From NCBI GenBank assembly GCA_963763885.1, contig CAVXQD010000007.1, forward strand, positions 1,984,001 through 2,048,000: DNA of 64,000 nt, written 5' to 3'. Source of the DNA: JANNBN01 sp963763885. Its GTDB lineage: Bacteria > Actinomycetota > Acidimicrobiia > Acidimicrobiales > JANYDT01. This document shows, in pieces, positions 44,521-54,400 of this stretch. Under the pieces are notes generated by a model. The model ran no database searches and was not told the origin of the DNA. It saw nothing but the letters and a program-made list of their open reading frames with translations. A program made the translations under genes and the position numbers. Positions within the stretch are counted from its first letter, which is position 1; every line of letters begins with the position of its first letter.

Positions 44521-45261
44521 TCAGACCAGGGCGATCCACAGCACCATCAGCACCAGCGCCAGCGGGGCGCCGATGTGAGCAATGTTGCGGTGCTGAGCCA
44601 GTGGCTTGGTGAGGGGACCTTCCATGCCGCCGATCATGCCGAGTGCGCTGAGTTCCAGCACCACGACCACGACGAGCACGATGAGCCACAGCACGTTGAC
44701 GCCACCCGAAACTTCGCCACCGAAGAAGTGGCTGGCACCGGTCATGAACATCATCATTGGGATGGACAGGATTGCGTTGGTGCGGCTGGCAAGCAATGCC
44801 TTGCGGCCGGCGGCTGCTGCCCCAGGATCGGCGGCCTTGCCCTCAAGCACGCCTCGAGCGTTAGCGATGACCTTTTGTTGGTTTGGCCAGATGACCAACC
44901 ACACGTTGCCAAGCATGAGCAAGCCCATGAGGGCGCCCATGTAGATGGCGTGGCCGGTGCCGCCCGATGCCTTGCCGAACGAATACGCAGCATCGTCGCC
45001 GCCGGTGTACAGGCCGAGCATCACGATGCCGGTTGCGGCCGTTGCAAGCGCAGCAAAACGGAAGTACCACAGCGCCTGAGGAACCAACTTGTCGATGGCG
45101 CCGTTGCGGTGAGCGGCTTCCATTTTGGGGAACGAGGGGACCTGGACGAAGTTGAAGTAGTAAAGCAGGCCGATCCAGGCGACCCCGAAGAGGACGTGCC
45201 ACCAACGGAGGAACCAGTGGATTCCTTCTTTGGAGAAAAGATCAAGTGTGGCGACGAGCAT
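44521..45261 (-). CDS. PuuD-like membrane urate oxidase N-terminal domain protein
   Basis: 246 residues with about seven or eight transmembrane helices. WFLRWWHVLFGVAWIGLLYYFNFVQVPSFPKME, then LWYFRFAALATAATGIVML, and NVWLVIWPNQQKVIANARG with LLASRTNAILSIPMMMFM match the membrane domain of PuuD-type urate hydroxylases (Urate_ox_N). Classical PuuD has a C-terminal cytochrome c domain of ~150 residues; this protein ends without it, so it would need an external electron acceptor. ATG 45261 follows AAAGGGG. With xanthine dehydrogenase at 9.7 kb it suggests purine degradation. Confidence 0.75.
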   Translation of the reverse strand: MLVATLDLFSKEGIHWFLRWWHVLFGVAWIGLLYYFNFVQVPSFPKMEAAHRNGAIDKLVPQALWYFRFAALATAATGIVMLGLYTGGDDAAYSFGKASGGTGHAIYMGALMGLLMLGNVWLVIWPNQQKVIANARGVLEGKAADPGAAAAGRKALLASRTNAILSIPMMMFMTGASHFFGGEVSGGVNVLWLIVLVVVVVLELSALGMIGGMEGPLTKPLAQHRNIAHIGAPLALVLMVLWIALV

Positions 45262-45397
45262 GGGCGGAGCCCCTTTGGGTGTGATGACGGTTGCTGTAAG
45301 GGAACGTATCAAACATGAGAGGTGCGGGCTGAGGTCTGGCTCACTTCTGAACCGTTACTCGGCGAGCGATAGTCCCGAACGCGCACCGTCGAAAGGC

Positions 45398-46876
45398 TTA
45401 CAGGGTGGCCAGGATCGACGCAACGTCAGCTTCGGTGGTGCGCGGGCTGACGAAACAGAACCGCAGCACAGGCTCGCCGTGCCAGCTGCTTGGCACCACA
45501 AACCCTGTGCCCGATGCCAACAGTGCGTCGGACCAGTTGTCAAGGTCTTCGTCTGACCAGCCTGGACGGCTGAACATGACGACCGACAACTCGGGCTCAA
45601 CCACCAACTTCAGGCGCGGGTGCGCCCGGACCATTTCCGCAGTGGTGCGAGCCATGGTGAGGCTGGCCTCGATGGCGTCGCGGTACGCGTCGGTGCCGTG
45701 AGTTGCAAGAGAGAACCAGAACGGCAGGCCACGTGCGCGGCGGGTGAGGTGGACCGCGTAGTCACTTGGGTTCCAATCCCCGTCGTCGTGCAGCACGTCG
45801 AGATAAGACGCTGACTGGGTGTGTGCTGCCTTGGCAAGAGCCGGGTTGCGATACAGCAGCGCACAGCTATCGAACGGCGCAAACAGCCACTTGTGCGGGT
45901 CAACGATGAATGAGTCCGCCCGCTCGATTCCGTGGAACAAGTGACGCACGGAAGGCGCCGCGAGCGCTGCGCCTCCATATGCGCCGTCCACGTGTAACCA
46001 AACCTGTTCCGGCCCGCAGATCTGAGCGATCCCCGCGAGGTCATCGACGATGCCGACGTTGGTGGTTCCACCGGTTGCGGCAACTGCGAAGACGATCGCC
46101 TGGGGCTGTGCCGGCTGATCGGCAGCGAAACCTGCTTCTCGGTCAACGTCGCCAACGGCAATCCCTGAGGCACGGGCCTCGGCCAGGGCAACACGCAGTG
46201 CCTCACCGGTCATGCGGCCGCGCTCGTCGGTCTTGACGGGAAGTATCTCCGCGTTCATCACCCGGGCGGCGGTCCGCACGCTTGAGTGCACGTCGGTGGT
46301 TGCCGCAATCATCCAGCGGCCGTTTCGGTGACCCCACTTGGTCATCGCCGTCTCTCTGGCAGCTACCAACGCGCTCAGATTGCCCTGGGTGCCGCCGCTC
46401 ACGAAGACACCGCCCGCTTCGGCCGGTAGGCCCGCAAGGTCAGCAACCCATCGCAACGCCTGGTTTTCCGCCCAAACTGCTCCGGCTCCTTCCATCCACG
46501 AACCGCCGTAAATCGAGCTGGCCGCAAGGACAAGGTCGAACACCACCGATGCTTCGGTTGGTGCGGTGGGAACAAACGACAACGCGCGTGGGTGGTCTTG
46601 GCTGATGGACGCCGGGGCAAGGTGCTCGCAGAACAGCCGCAGCGCAGCCATGCCACCCATGCCGCCAGAGGTGACTGTTGGGCTGTAAACGGACAATTCC
46701 TCTGCCGTCTTTGGCCCGTCAAGCGGGGGCGGGTCTAGTCGGATCCGATCCAGCGCGTAGTGAACCGCTGCCTGTGCCAGCCCTTCCATGCCAGGGTCGA
46801 AGCGGTGCATTCTGGCGGCATCGAGCGGAAAGGATTCGACGTCGAAACCCTCGGCACGCGGATCATGTGCGGTCAC
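45398..46876 (-). CDS. Group II PLP-dependent amino-acid decarboxylase
   Basis: 492 residues. The PLP Lys lies in SFIVDPHKWLFAPFD, with GVFVSGGTQGNLSALVAARE and VWLHVDGAYGGAALAAP as typical blocks of the aromatic-L-amino-acid/tyrosine/diaminobutyrate/glutamate decarboxylase family. Substrate cannot be decided. GTG 46876 (VTAHDPRAEG) is the start. It lies 29 bp after an enoyl-CoA hydratase gene on the same strand. Confidence 0.85.
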   Translation of the reverse strand: MTAHDPRAEGFDVESFPLDAARMHRFDPGMEGLAQAAVHYALDRIRLDPPPLDGPKTAEELSVYSPTVTSGGMGGMAALRLFCEHLAPASISQDHPRALSFVPTAPTEASVVFDLVLAASSIYGGSWMEGAGAVWAENQALRWVADLAGLPAEAGGVFVSGGTQGNLSALVAARETAMTKWGHRNGRWMIAATTDVHSSVRTAARVMNAEILPVKTDERGRMTGEALRVALAEARASGIAVGDVDREAGFAADQPAQPQAIVFAVAATGGTTNVGIVDDLAGIAQICGPEQVWLHVDGAYGGAALAAPSVRHLFHGIERADSFIVDPHKWLFAPFDSCALLYRNPALAKAAHTQSASYLDVLHDDGDWNPSDYAVHLTRRARGLPFWFSLATHGTDAYRDAIEASLTMARTTAEMVRAHPRLKLVVEPELSVVMFSRPGWSDEDLDNWSDALLASGTGFVVPSSWHGEPVLRFCFVSPRTTEADVASILATL

Positions 46877-46905
46877 ACCCGAGAACCTACTGGCGAATCT
46901 GTGGC

Positions 46906-47700
46906 TCAGCGGCTTTGCCAGTTGGGGTGGCGCTTTTCGAGGAACGATGCGATGCCTTCTTGACCGTCGTGGCTGACCGCATTGGATGCCATGACTTCCA
47001 TTGCGTAGGTGTACGCCGTGGCCTGGTCCATGCCGATTTGATTGTAGTAAGTGTGCTTACCAGCAGCCTTTGAGGAAGCCGAACCTCTTGTCGCGCGGCG
47101 GATGAGGTCATCCACCTGCGCGTTGAGCAGATCCGCCGGCACGGCGTGATTGATGAGCCCCCAATGAACAGCTGTTGCGGCCGTGATTGGGTCGCCCGTG
47201 AGTGCAAGTTCCATGGCGTGCTTACGAGACAGGTTGCGGCCCACTGCGACCAGCGGGGTGTGGCAGAACAGTCCACCCTTTCCGCCTGGCAACGCGAAGC
47301 CGGCCGTGTCGGCGGCGATGGCGAGGTCACATGTGGCAACCAGTTGGCAACCCGCGGCGGTGGCCAACGCGTGAACCTTTGCAATCACAACCTGTGGGAC
47401 AGCCTGCACCAGAGTCATCAGCCGTGTGCACAGCTGCAGCAACGACCGCAGCTCGCCAAGGTCGGCCCCAGCCATGTCGGAGAAGTCATGCCCAGCGGAA
47501 AACACCGGGCCGTTGGCAGCAACAATGATCCCTAACGCGTCGGTTGTAGCAATCGACTCGAACGCCTCTACCAATGCCGTCATCGTCTCTCTGGACAACG
47601 GGTTGCGGCGCTCTGGGCGGTTCAGCGTGACAGTCACGATTCCGGCCTGTTCGGCCGTACCGCGGGTGATGCTGATAGGCGAGCCGGGAATCGCGTGCAT
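46906..47700 (-). CDS. Enoyl-CoA hydratase/isomerase-family protein
   Basis: 264-residue crotonase-fold protein. The oxyanion-hole segments are visible: NGPVFSAGHDFSDM and ATAAGCQLVATCDLAIAADTAGFALP. HD in the first block and the sequence GLFCHTPLVAVGRNL resemble the ECHDC3 branch, where the two catalytic Glu residues are not conserved, so hydratase activity is not certain. GMDQATAYTYAMEVMASNAVSHDGQEGIASFLEKRHPNW is a typical C-terminus. Probably first in a two-gene unit with the decarboxylase. Confidence 0.85.
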   Translation of the reverse strand: MHAIPGSPISITRGTAEQAGIVTVTLNRPERRNPLSRETMTALVEAFESIATTDALGIIVAANGPVFSAGHDFSDMAGADLGELRSLLQLCTRLMTLVQAVPQVVIAKVHALATAAGCQLVATCDLAIAADTAGFALPGGKGGLFCHTPLVAVGRNLSRKHAMELALTGDPITAATAVHWGLINHAVPADLLNAQVDDLIRRATRGSASSKAAGKHTYYNQIGMDQATAYTYAMEVMASNAVSHDGQEGIASFLEKRHPNWQSR

Positions 47701-47779
47701 CCTCGCAAACTACTCCCGCACGCAGAATCCCTCAGGCTGACGATCAAGGTTGTGTGGCAAAGAGGTCGATGAGCCGACA

Positions 47780-48613
47780 ATGCCATCGATGCAGCTCATG
47801 TCACCCGATCCAACGCTGGCGGTTCAGGCGGTCGGTCTTCAGAAGCGTTTCGGCCAGAAGGTTGCTGTGGAACGCGTCGATCTGCACGTGAAAAGGGGAT
47901 CGTTCTTTGGGGTTGTTGGGCCAAACGGTGCCGGCAAGACAACGTCCATGCGGATGATCACGTGTCTATTGCGGCCTGATTCTGGCGTTGCGTTTGTGGA
48001 TGGGCTCAACGTGTGGGAGGACCCCACGGCAGCGAAGCACCGCTTCGGCGTGCTCCCTGACGACCTGCGCTTGTTCGAGCGGCTGAGTGGCCTGGAGATG
48101 CTGACTTACGTGGGGTTGTTGAGGCGGCTGGATCCGTCGGTCGCCAAGCGCCGCGCTGACGAACTGCTGGAAGTACTTGGCTTGACCAAGGCTCGCAACG
48201 AACTGGTGACGGACTACAGCCAAGGCATGCGAAAGAAGATCGGCTTGGGCGCGGCCATGCTGCATGTGCCTGCGGTGCTGTTTCTCGACGAACCCTTCGA
48301 GTCCGTTGACCCGGTCTCGTCGCGCATCATCCAGGATGTACTTGGCCGGTATCGGGAGAACGGCGGCACGGTGATCTTCTCGTCGCACGTTATGGAAACC
48401 GTGCAGCGGTTGTGTGACGAGGTCGCGATCGTTCACGACGGCCGCGTGGTTGCAAACGGTAAGACCGCCGATGTGTGCGCTGGTCGCACCCTTGAACAAG
48501 CATTCATCGACGCGGTCGACGCAGGTAGCCGAGAAGTTGGAGATCTTGATTGGCTCCAGATCGAGGAGCGGCCCGACACGGCGGCCCCGACAGCTGCATC
48601 GAGCCGCGCGTGA
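47780..48613 (+). CDS. ABC-2-type exporter ATP-binding subunit
   Basis: 277 residues. Walker A is VVGPNGAGKTTSM, signature YSQGMRKKIGLG, Walker B AVLFLDEPFESVDP, H-loop FSSHVMETV. This form is typical of ABC-2/Ccm-like exporters. ATG 47780 is taken; GTG 47750 upstream is possible. The stop overlaps the permease start by 4 nt (GTGA), so both subunits are coupled. Confidence 0.88.
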   Translation: MPSMQLMSPDPTLAVQAVGLQKRFGQKVAVERVDLHVKRGSFFGVVGPNGAGKTTSMRMITCLLRPDSGVAFVDGLNVWEDPTAAKHRFGVLPDDLRLFERLSGLEMLTYVGLLRRLDPSVAKRRADELLEVLGLTKARNELVTDYSQGMRKKIGLGAAMLHVPAVLFLDEPFESVDPVSSRIIQDVLGRYRENGGTVIFSSHVMETVQRLCDEVAIVHDGRVVANGKTADVCAGRTLEQAFIDAVDAGSREVGDLDWLQIEERPDTAAPTAASSRA

Positions 48614-50277
48614 CCGCGAACCTGATTGGTCCGAGCGGGCGGCGAGGACCGTTCGGATTTGGATCGTCATCTGCGACCCCGTCCATGACGCATCATTTCG
48701 TGGCGATCAAGCTGCGGATCTTGCGTAACGCCTTCACGGGTGACAAACGGCTTCGCTACGGCATGATCGTGATGGTTGTCGCTTCACTCGGCGGCGCAAT
48801 TTTCACGTTCTTGCGAATCTGGAACGAGCGTCGGTTCGACCCAATCAACGCGGCCGACCACCTCGTGCTGCAGTTCAACCTCATCTTTGCGGCATGGGTG
48901 TTTGGGCCGCTGCTGAGCGGTGGAGTTGACGACACGCTTGACCCGTCTCGTGTCACGCTGTTTCCGTTGCATCCGCACGAACTGCGGCGTGGATTCGTTG
49001 CAGCAGCCCTCACTGGCTACGTGCCACTGGCAACTCTGATCGGTGTCTCCGGAGCGGTTTTCGCTTTCTCTGGGTCTGTCGGCGATGTTGTTCTGCTGAT
49101 TGCGTGCGCCATGACGCTGATTGCGGTTTCACTTGCTGCATCGCGGGCGCTTGCTGTGGTGCTGGCGCTGAGCGGACGGTCGCGTCGTGGCCGAGATATC
49201 GGCATCATCGCCGCATCTTCGTTCGGTGGGCTGCTGTTCCTTGGCGCGATGTCAACAACGGTGATGTCGGAGACCCAATACGACGGTGCCATCGACGTGA
49301 TCCGCTGGCTGCCAGCAGGGTTCATCGGTCAGGCCGTGATCGACGTACGAGAAGGGCTGCATGGTCCCGCAGCGCTGCGCATCCTTGCGATGGCAGCACT
49401 TGCATGGGTTCTGCTGTCGGTGTGGATGAAGGGGCTTGACCGCTTGCTTGTGCTGCCAGAGAGCGTGCGGCACGAGCGTCGAGTTGGCAAAGAGCGGTAT
49501 CCCATTTTGGGCCGGACCGTTTCGATTCTTGGCCGCAAACCCTGGGCTGCTGTTGCGATGAAGGAACTCCGTTACCTGTTCCGTGCGCCCCAGCGCCGAA
49601 GTGCATTCGTCATCGGCACCGTCATCGGAGCGCCGTTCGCGTTTGTCCAGATGCTGCGGACCGGTTCCACGGACGGCCTTGCTATTTGGTTCGCGCCCGT
49701 GTCGCTGTTGTTTGGACTTGGTGCCACCAACAACTTGCTGGGTGCAGATGCCTCGTCACTGTGGATGGAGACCAGTTCTGGGCTATCCATGCGAACCCTG
49801 CTGATCGGCAAGAGTCTCGCAGCGGTGCCGTATCTGGTTACGCCCGTGCTTGTTTCGTCGGTCGCCCTTGGGTTCTTTGCTGGCGACGTGTCAAACATGT
49901 TGCTAATGGTTGCGCTCACCCTCGTCTGCTGGGGTATTCCACTTGGAACCGGTTGCATGGTGTCGGTTCTCACACCGTTTGCACAGCATGATCAGGACAA
50001 TCCGTATGCGAACAGACGACCAACTTCCGGCGAAGGCTGCCTGATTGGTCTGTTGGGTGTTGGGTCCATGGCTGCGATCGGAGCCTGCATTTTTCCGGTA
50101 GCCATCATCATGGGTCTGATTGTCCGGTTTGGGCCGGGCTGGATGCTGCCCATCGGCGTGATCATGAGCGGGGCGTGGTCGATGGGGGTTTGGTTCACCG
50201 GCCTCACGTTCGCTTCCCGGATTGCCCAACGCACCGAAGCCGACCTCCTCAGCAACATGGGCGCACGCAAGCGATAA
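48610..50277 (+). CDS. ABC exporter permease
   Basis: 555-residue membrane protein with about 12 transmembrane segments, partner of the preceding ATPase. No conserved ABC-2 motif is obvious, but coupling and hydrophobic profile (e.g. YGMIVMVVASLGGAIFTFL, IIAASSFGGLLFLGAM, VGSMAAIGACIFPVAIIMGLIV) support the role. GTG 48610 overlaps the ATPase stop; ATG 48685 (MTHHFVAIKLRILRN) is an alternative that matches where helices begin. The substrate is unknown. Confidence 0.78.
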   Translation: MTANLIGPSGRRGPFGFGSSSATPSMTHHFVAIKLRILRNAFTGDKRLRYGMIVMVVASLGGAIFTFLRIWNERRFDPINAADHLVLQFNLIFAAWVFGPLLSGGVDDTLDPSRVTLFPLHPHELRRGFVAAALTGYVPLATLIGVSGAVFAFSGSVGDVVLLIACAMTLIAVSLAASRALAVVLALSGRSRRGRDIGIIAASSFGGLLFLGAMSTTVMSETQYDGAIDVIRWLPAGFIGQAVIDVREGLHGPAALRILAMAALAWVLLSVWMKGLDRLLVLPESVRHERRVGKERYPILGRTVSILGRKPWAAVAMKELRYLFRAPQRRSAFVIGTVIGAPFAFVQMLRTGSTDGLAIWFAPVSLLFGLGATNNLLGADASSLWMETSSGLSMRTLLIGKSLAAVPYLVTPVLVSSVALGFFAGDVSNMLLMVALTLVCWGIPLGTGCMVSVLTPFAQHDQDNPYANRRPTSGEGCLIGLLGVGSMAAIGACIFPVAIIMGLIVRFGPGWMLPIGVIMSGAWSMGVWFTGLTFASRIAQRTEADLLSNMGARKR

Positions 50278-50299
50278 TCCCAAGGGCAGACTGGTTCCT

Positions 50300-51256
50300 A
50301 TGGAGCGGCTGGATCGTGAAGCGTTATTTGCCGCGCGTGAAGAGTGGGACCGCCACGTCGATGTGACCATCGGGCTGGACCGCTGGTCCAGCGGAAGCGA
50401 CTGGGCGTTTGCTACCCACTCCATTTGGGGTCAAGGCCCCGAGGTCATCCTTCGATCCGATGCGGGGTTCGCAGCCTTCGGCCGCTTGTCTATGGACGGG
50501 GCAGAAGCGCTGGTCGGGCTCGATCCGATCTGGGCGTTTGCGTCCCCGCTCGTCGGCGGCCGACCACGTCAACTTGCAGTCTCCGTTGCCGACACACTCC
50601 ATGACGAAGCTGGCTGGGACCTGGTGTTCCTCACGGGCCTTGTTGCCGAATCGCCGATCGACTCTGCATGCATAGACGCGTTTGGGCGCCGCCACTCGCT
50701 CTTTGCCGGACCCGATGCCGTCCGGCTGGTTGCTGACGTGTCAGACATCGAGCGCTGGTGGTCTGAACGCGGCGACAAGTTCCGCCGCAACATTCGGCGT
50801 GCGCGTCGGTACGCCGAGGGCGAGGGGCTCACCATCGAGGTGCTTGACGATTGGCCTGCTGAGTCGTTGATGGGCCGCCTCCTGGCTGTTGAAGCGTTCT
50901 CGTGGAAGGGCAAGGAAGAGTCCGGCCTGCTCGGCGGTGAGATGGCCGAGTTCTACGCCACGATGGCGACGCCGCTCCAGACACACGGGCGGCTGCGCGC
51001 AGCGGTTGCGGCTGTGGATGGGATCGATGTCGGTTTCATCCTCGGAGCCGTGCGCGGCGATACCTATCGCGGGCTGCAGGTTTCGTATGCAACCGGGTAC
51101 GAAGCGTTCTCCATCGGACACTTGCTGCAAGATCACGAGCTGCACCGCGTGGCCGGCTCGGGGATCACCCGTTACGACCTCGGGATGGACATGCCCTACA
51201 AACACCATTGGGCTGCAACCACGGAAGAGACTCGAACAATCATCGTGCGCCGTTAA
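50300..51256 (+). CDS. BioF2-like / FemAB-like GNAT acetyltransferase
   Basis: 318 residues. The core W-WSERGDKFRRNIRRARRYAEGEGLTIEVL, the helix FSWKGKEESGLLGG, and HLLQDHELHRVAGSGITRYDLGMDMPYKHHWA match the Acetyltransf_6 (BioF2/FemAB-like) family. It would transfer an acyl or aminoacyl group; the substrate is unknown, with polysaccharide/cell-wall precursors common in the family. ATG 50300 is used. It follows the ABC exporter by 22 bp, so it may be in the same unit. Confidence 0.8.
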   Translation: MERLDREALFAAREEWDRHVDVTIGLDRWSSGSDWAFATHSIWGQGPEVILRSDAGFAAFGRLSMDGAEALVGLDPIWAFASPLVGGRPRQLAVSVADTLHDEAGWDLVFLTGLVAESPIDSACIDAFGRRHSLFAGPDAVRLVADVSDIERWWSERGDKFRRNIRRARRYAEGEGLTIEVLDDWPAESLMGRLLAVEAFSWKGKEESGLLGGEMAEFYATMATPLQTHGRLRAAVAAVDGIDVGFILGAVRGDTYRGLQVSYATGYEAFSIGHLLQDHELHRVAGSGITRYDLGMDMPYKHHWAATTEETRTIIVRR

Positions 51257-51345
51257 GCGTTTGTCCGGGTTCGGTAGTTCGGTGCTCGGGTCCTTTTCCC
51301 ACACAACTTGGCAAGTTCCGTGCCGCCTGAGCCGCGTTTTGGTCA

Positions 51346-51383
51346 AGTTGCGCGTATGTGGGGGCCGAGTTGCGCGTATGTGG
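51346..51383 (+). repeat. 22-bp-period tandem duplication before lhr
   Basis: AGTTGCGCGTATGTGG occurs at 51346-51361 and 51368-51383. A 22-bp period would shift the reading frame, so the segment is probably non-coding leader, which favours an lhr start further downstream. Confidence 0.8.
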
Positions 51384-51427
51384 AGCGGTTCAATGAGTTG
51401 GTTGTCTCACGGTCCCCGTACGCTGGG

Positions 51428-54400
51428 GTGGTGGCCAAGGCGATCGATGCGACAGATCCGCTGAGCGTTTTCTCACCGGTTACGGCCGCGTGGTTTTCCA
51501 AGAGCTTCGCTGCGCCCACCGCTGCACAGTCACAGGGTTGGAAGGCAATTGCCAAGGGCGACCACACGCTGATCCTCGCTCCAACCGGCTCTGGCAAGAC
51601 GCTTGCAGCGTTTCTCTACGCGCTCGACCGGCTGGCAACCACGCCCACCAAACGGATCCCGCGTGAGACGGGGCGGAGGCCAAAGGGTGCTCCCCGCAAC
51701 CCAACAGCCCAAGGCGGCGTGCGGGTCTTGTACATCTCGCCGCTCAAGGCCCTCATCTACGACGTGGAGCGCAACCTCCGCGCCCCGCTCACGGGCCTCA
51801 CGCGTGAGGCCGCATCGCTGGGGATGCCGGTGCCAGACATCGTGGTGGCCACCCGCACCGGCGACACATCGGCGCCAGAACGCCGCACTATTGCAACCGC
51901 CCCACCAGACATTTTGGTGACCACCCCAGAGTCGTTGTATCTCATGCTCACCAGCCAGGCGCGCAGTGTGCTCAGCACTGTGGAGTATGTCATCATCGAC
52001 GAAATCCATGCGCTGGCCGGCACAAAGCGCGGCGCGCATATGGCGTTGTCCATCGAACGTCTCGAGATGCTCATCGAGGCCGCCGGCAACCCATCGCCGC
52101 AACGAATTGGCCTTTCGGCAACGCAACGCCCGCTTGAAGAAGTGGCCAAGTTCTTGGGTGGTCGCGCAGTCCACCAGGTCAGCGGCGAGTGGCGACCCCG
52201 GCATGTTGCCGTGGTCGATTCCGGCGTCCGTAAGACGCTGGAACTTGAGATCATCGTCCCGGTAGAGGACATGAGCGAACTGGGCAAGACCATGGTGGAT
52301 GAATCTGGAGAACCTGTGTTCTCTGGTGCTGCTGCGGGTGACCCAGAGGTGCGCAAGTCCATCTGGCCGGCGATGTACCCGCAGCTTCTGGAACTCATCC
52401 GTACACATACAAGCACGCTTATTTTCGTCAACTCGCGGCGATTGTCCGAGCGGTTGGCAGCCAAGCTCAACGAGCTTGCCGGTGAAGAGTTGGTCCGAGC
52501 CCACCACGGGTCCATCGCCAGGGAACAGCGTCTCGAAATAGAAGAAGCGCTCAAGGCCGGGCGGCTTCCTGCCCTGGTAGCCACGTCGTCGCTTGAACTC
52601 GGAATCGACATGGGGGCCATCGACTTGGTTGTGCAAGTGGAAGCACCGTCCAGCGTCGCAAGCGGGTTGCAGCGTATCGGCCGTGCCGGGCATCAGGTGG
52701 GCGAACCATCCAAGGGACGCATCTTCCCGAAGTTCCGCAATGACCTCATCTGTTCCGCCGTGGTGGCCAACCGCATGTTTGCCGGAGCCGTGGAGGCAAC
52801 CCGAGTCCCACGCAATCCAATCGACGTGTTGTGCCAGCAGATCGTTGCCCTTGTAGCTACCGCCGACGAAGGGTCAACCGTCGCCGACGTCATGCGTATG
52901 GCGCGTGGGACCTATCCGTTTGCAGACATCTCCGACGACCTCATCGACAACGTGCTGGACTTGCTTGCTGGCCGGTATCCGTCTGATGAATTTGCTGAGC
53001 TTCGGCCGCGCATCACGTGGGACCGGTTGTCTGGATCCTTGCGTGCTCGTCCAGGGTCACGGCTGTTGGCCATTACCAGCGGCGGCACCATCCCAGACCG
53101 CGGGCTCTATACGGTCACCACGCCCGAAGGCACAAAGGTCGGGGAACTCGACGAAGAGATGGTGTTCGAAAGCCGGGTCGGTGAGACGTTCCTCCTGGGC
53201 GCGTCCACGTGGCGCATCGAAGACATCACCCCAGACCGCGTTGTGGTTACGCCAGCGCCAGGTGTCCCTGGCAAGATGCCGTTCTGGCACGGCGACAAGT
53301 TGGGACGCCCCTACGAGCTTGGCCAGGCAATCGGTTCATTCGTACGCGCGCTGAGTAATGGCGAGATCACCGACCAGGTTCTGAAGCAGGACTACGCGCT
53401 GGATGAACTGTCGCGCATCAACCTGCTCAAGTACGTGGAAGACGAGCGCGAGGCCACCGGAGGCGTGCTCCCCACAGACCGCCAAATTGTGGTGCAACGT
53501 TTCCGAGACGAACTGGGTGACTGGCAGCTCTGCATGCTGTCTCCCTTCGGCGCGCAGGTGCATGCGCCGTGGGCCATGGCCATCGAGCAGAAGGTACGTG
53601 AACGCCTTGGCATGGAGGTGCGTGCTATCTGGAGCGACGACGGCATCATGGTCCGGCTTCCCGAAGCCGACGACGCGCCACCGTCGGACTACGCGCTGAT
53701 AGACCCCGACGAATTGGACGAATTGCTGATGAGTGAGGTTGGTAATTCTGCGTTGTTTGCATCACGGTTCCGGGAGAATGCGGCACGTGCATTGCTGTTA
53801 CCGCGTCGCAAGCCCGGCAGCCGCACACCCCTCTGGAAACAGCGTCAGAAAAGTGCAGACCTGCTGAAAGTGGCAAGCCGTTACTCCACGTTCCCGCTGC
53901 TGTTGGAGACCTACCGCGAATGTCTTCGGGACGCGTTCGACGTGCCGGCGCTGCACGAGGTGCTCAACGCAATCCGGTCCCGCAAGATCCGCGTTGTCAG
54001 CCTGGACATGGCCAATCCGTCTCCGTTCGCTTCATCGTTGGCCTTCGGTTATATCGCCAACTTCATGTACGACGGTGATGCTCCGCTGGCTGAGCGTCGC
54101 GCTGCTGCATTGGCCCTCGACCGAGACCTTCTTGCTGAGCTGCTGGGCTCCGAAGAGTTGCGTGACCTCCTTGATGGTCGTGCCGTTGCCGCCGTCGAAG
54201 CCGAGCTGCAAATGCTGGACCCGCGTCGTCATGCACGAAACGCAGATTCGGTCCACGACCTGTTGCGGCGTCTCGGAGACCTGACGTCCGAAGAGGTGGC
54301 AGAGCGCACCGAAGGTGGTCCAGAAGCTGCTGCGGCCTTCATCGAATCACTGGTGAAAGAGCGTCGCATCGCGCAAGTCCGAGTCGCCGGCGAAGCGCGC

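Noticed and set aside
50741..51346. Minus-strand open frame opposite the BioF2-like gene
   Set aside because: Shadow of a well-matched GNAT-family gene.
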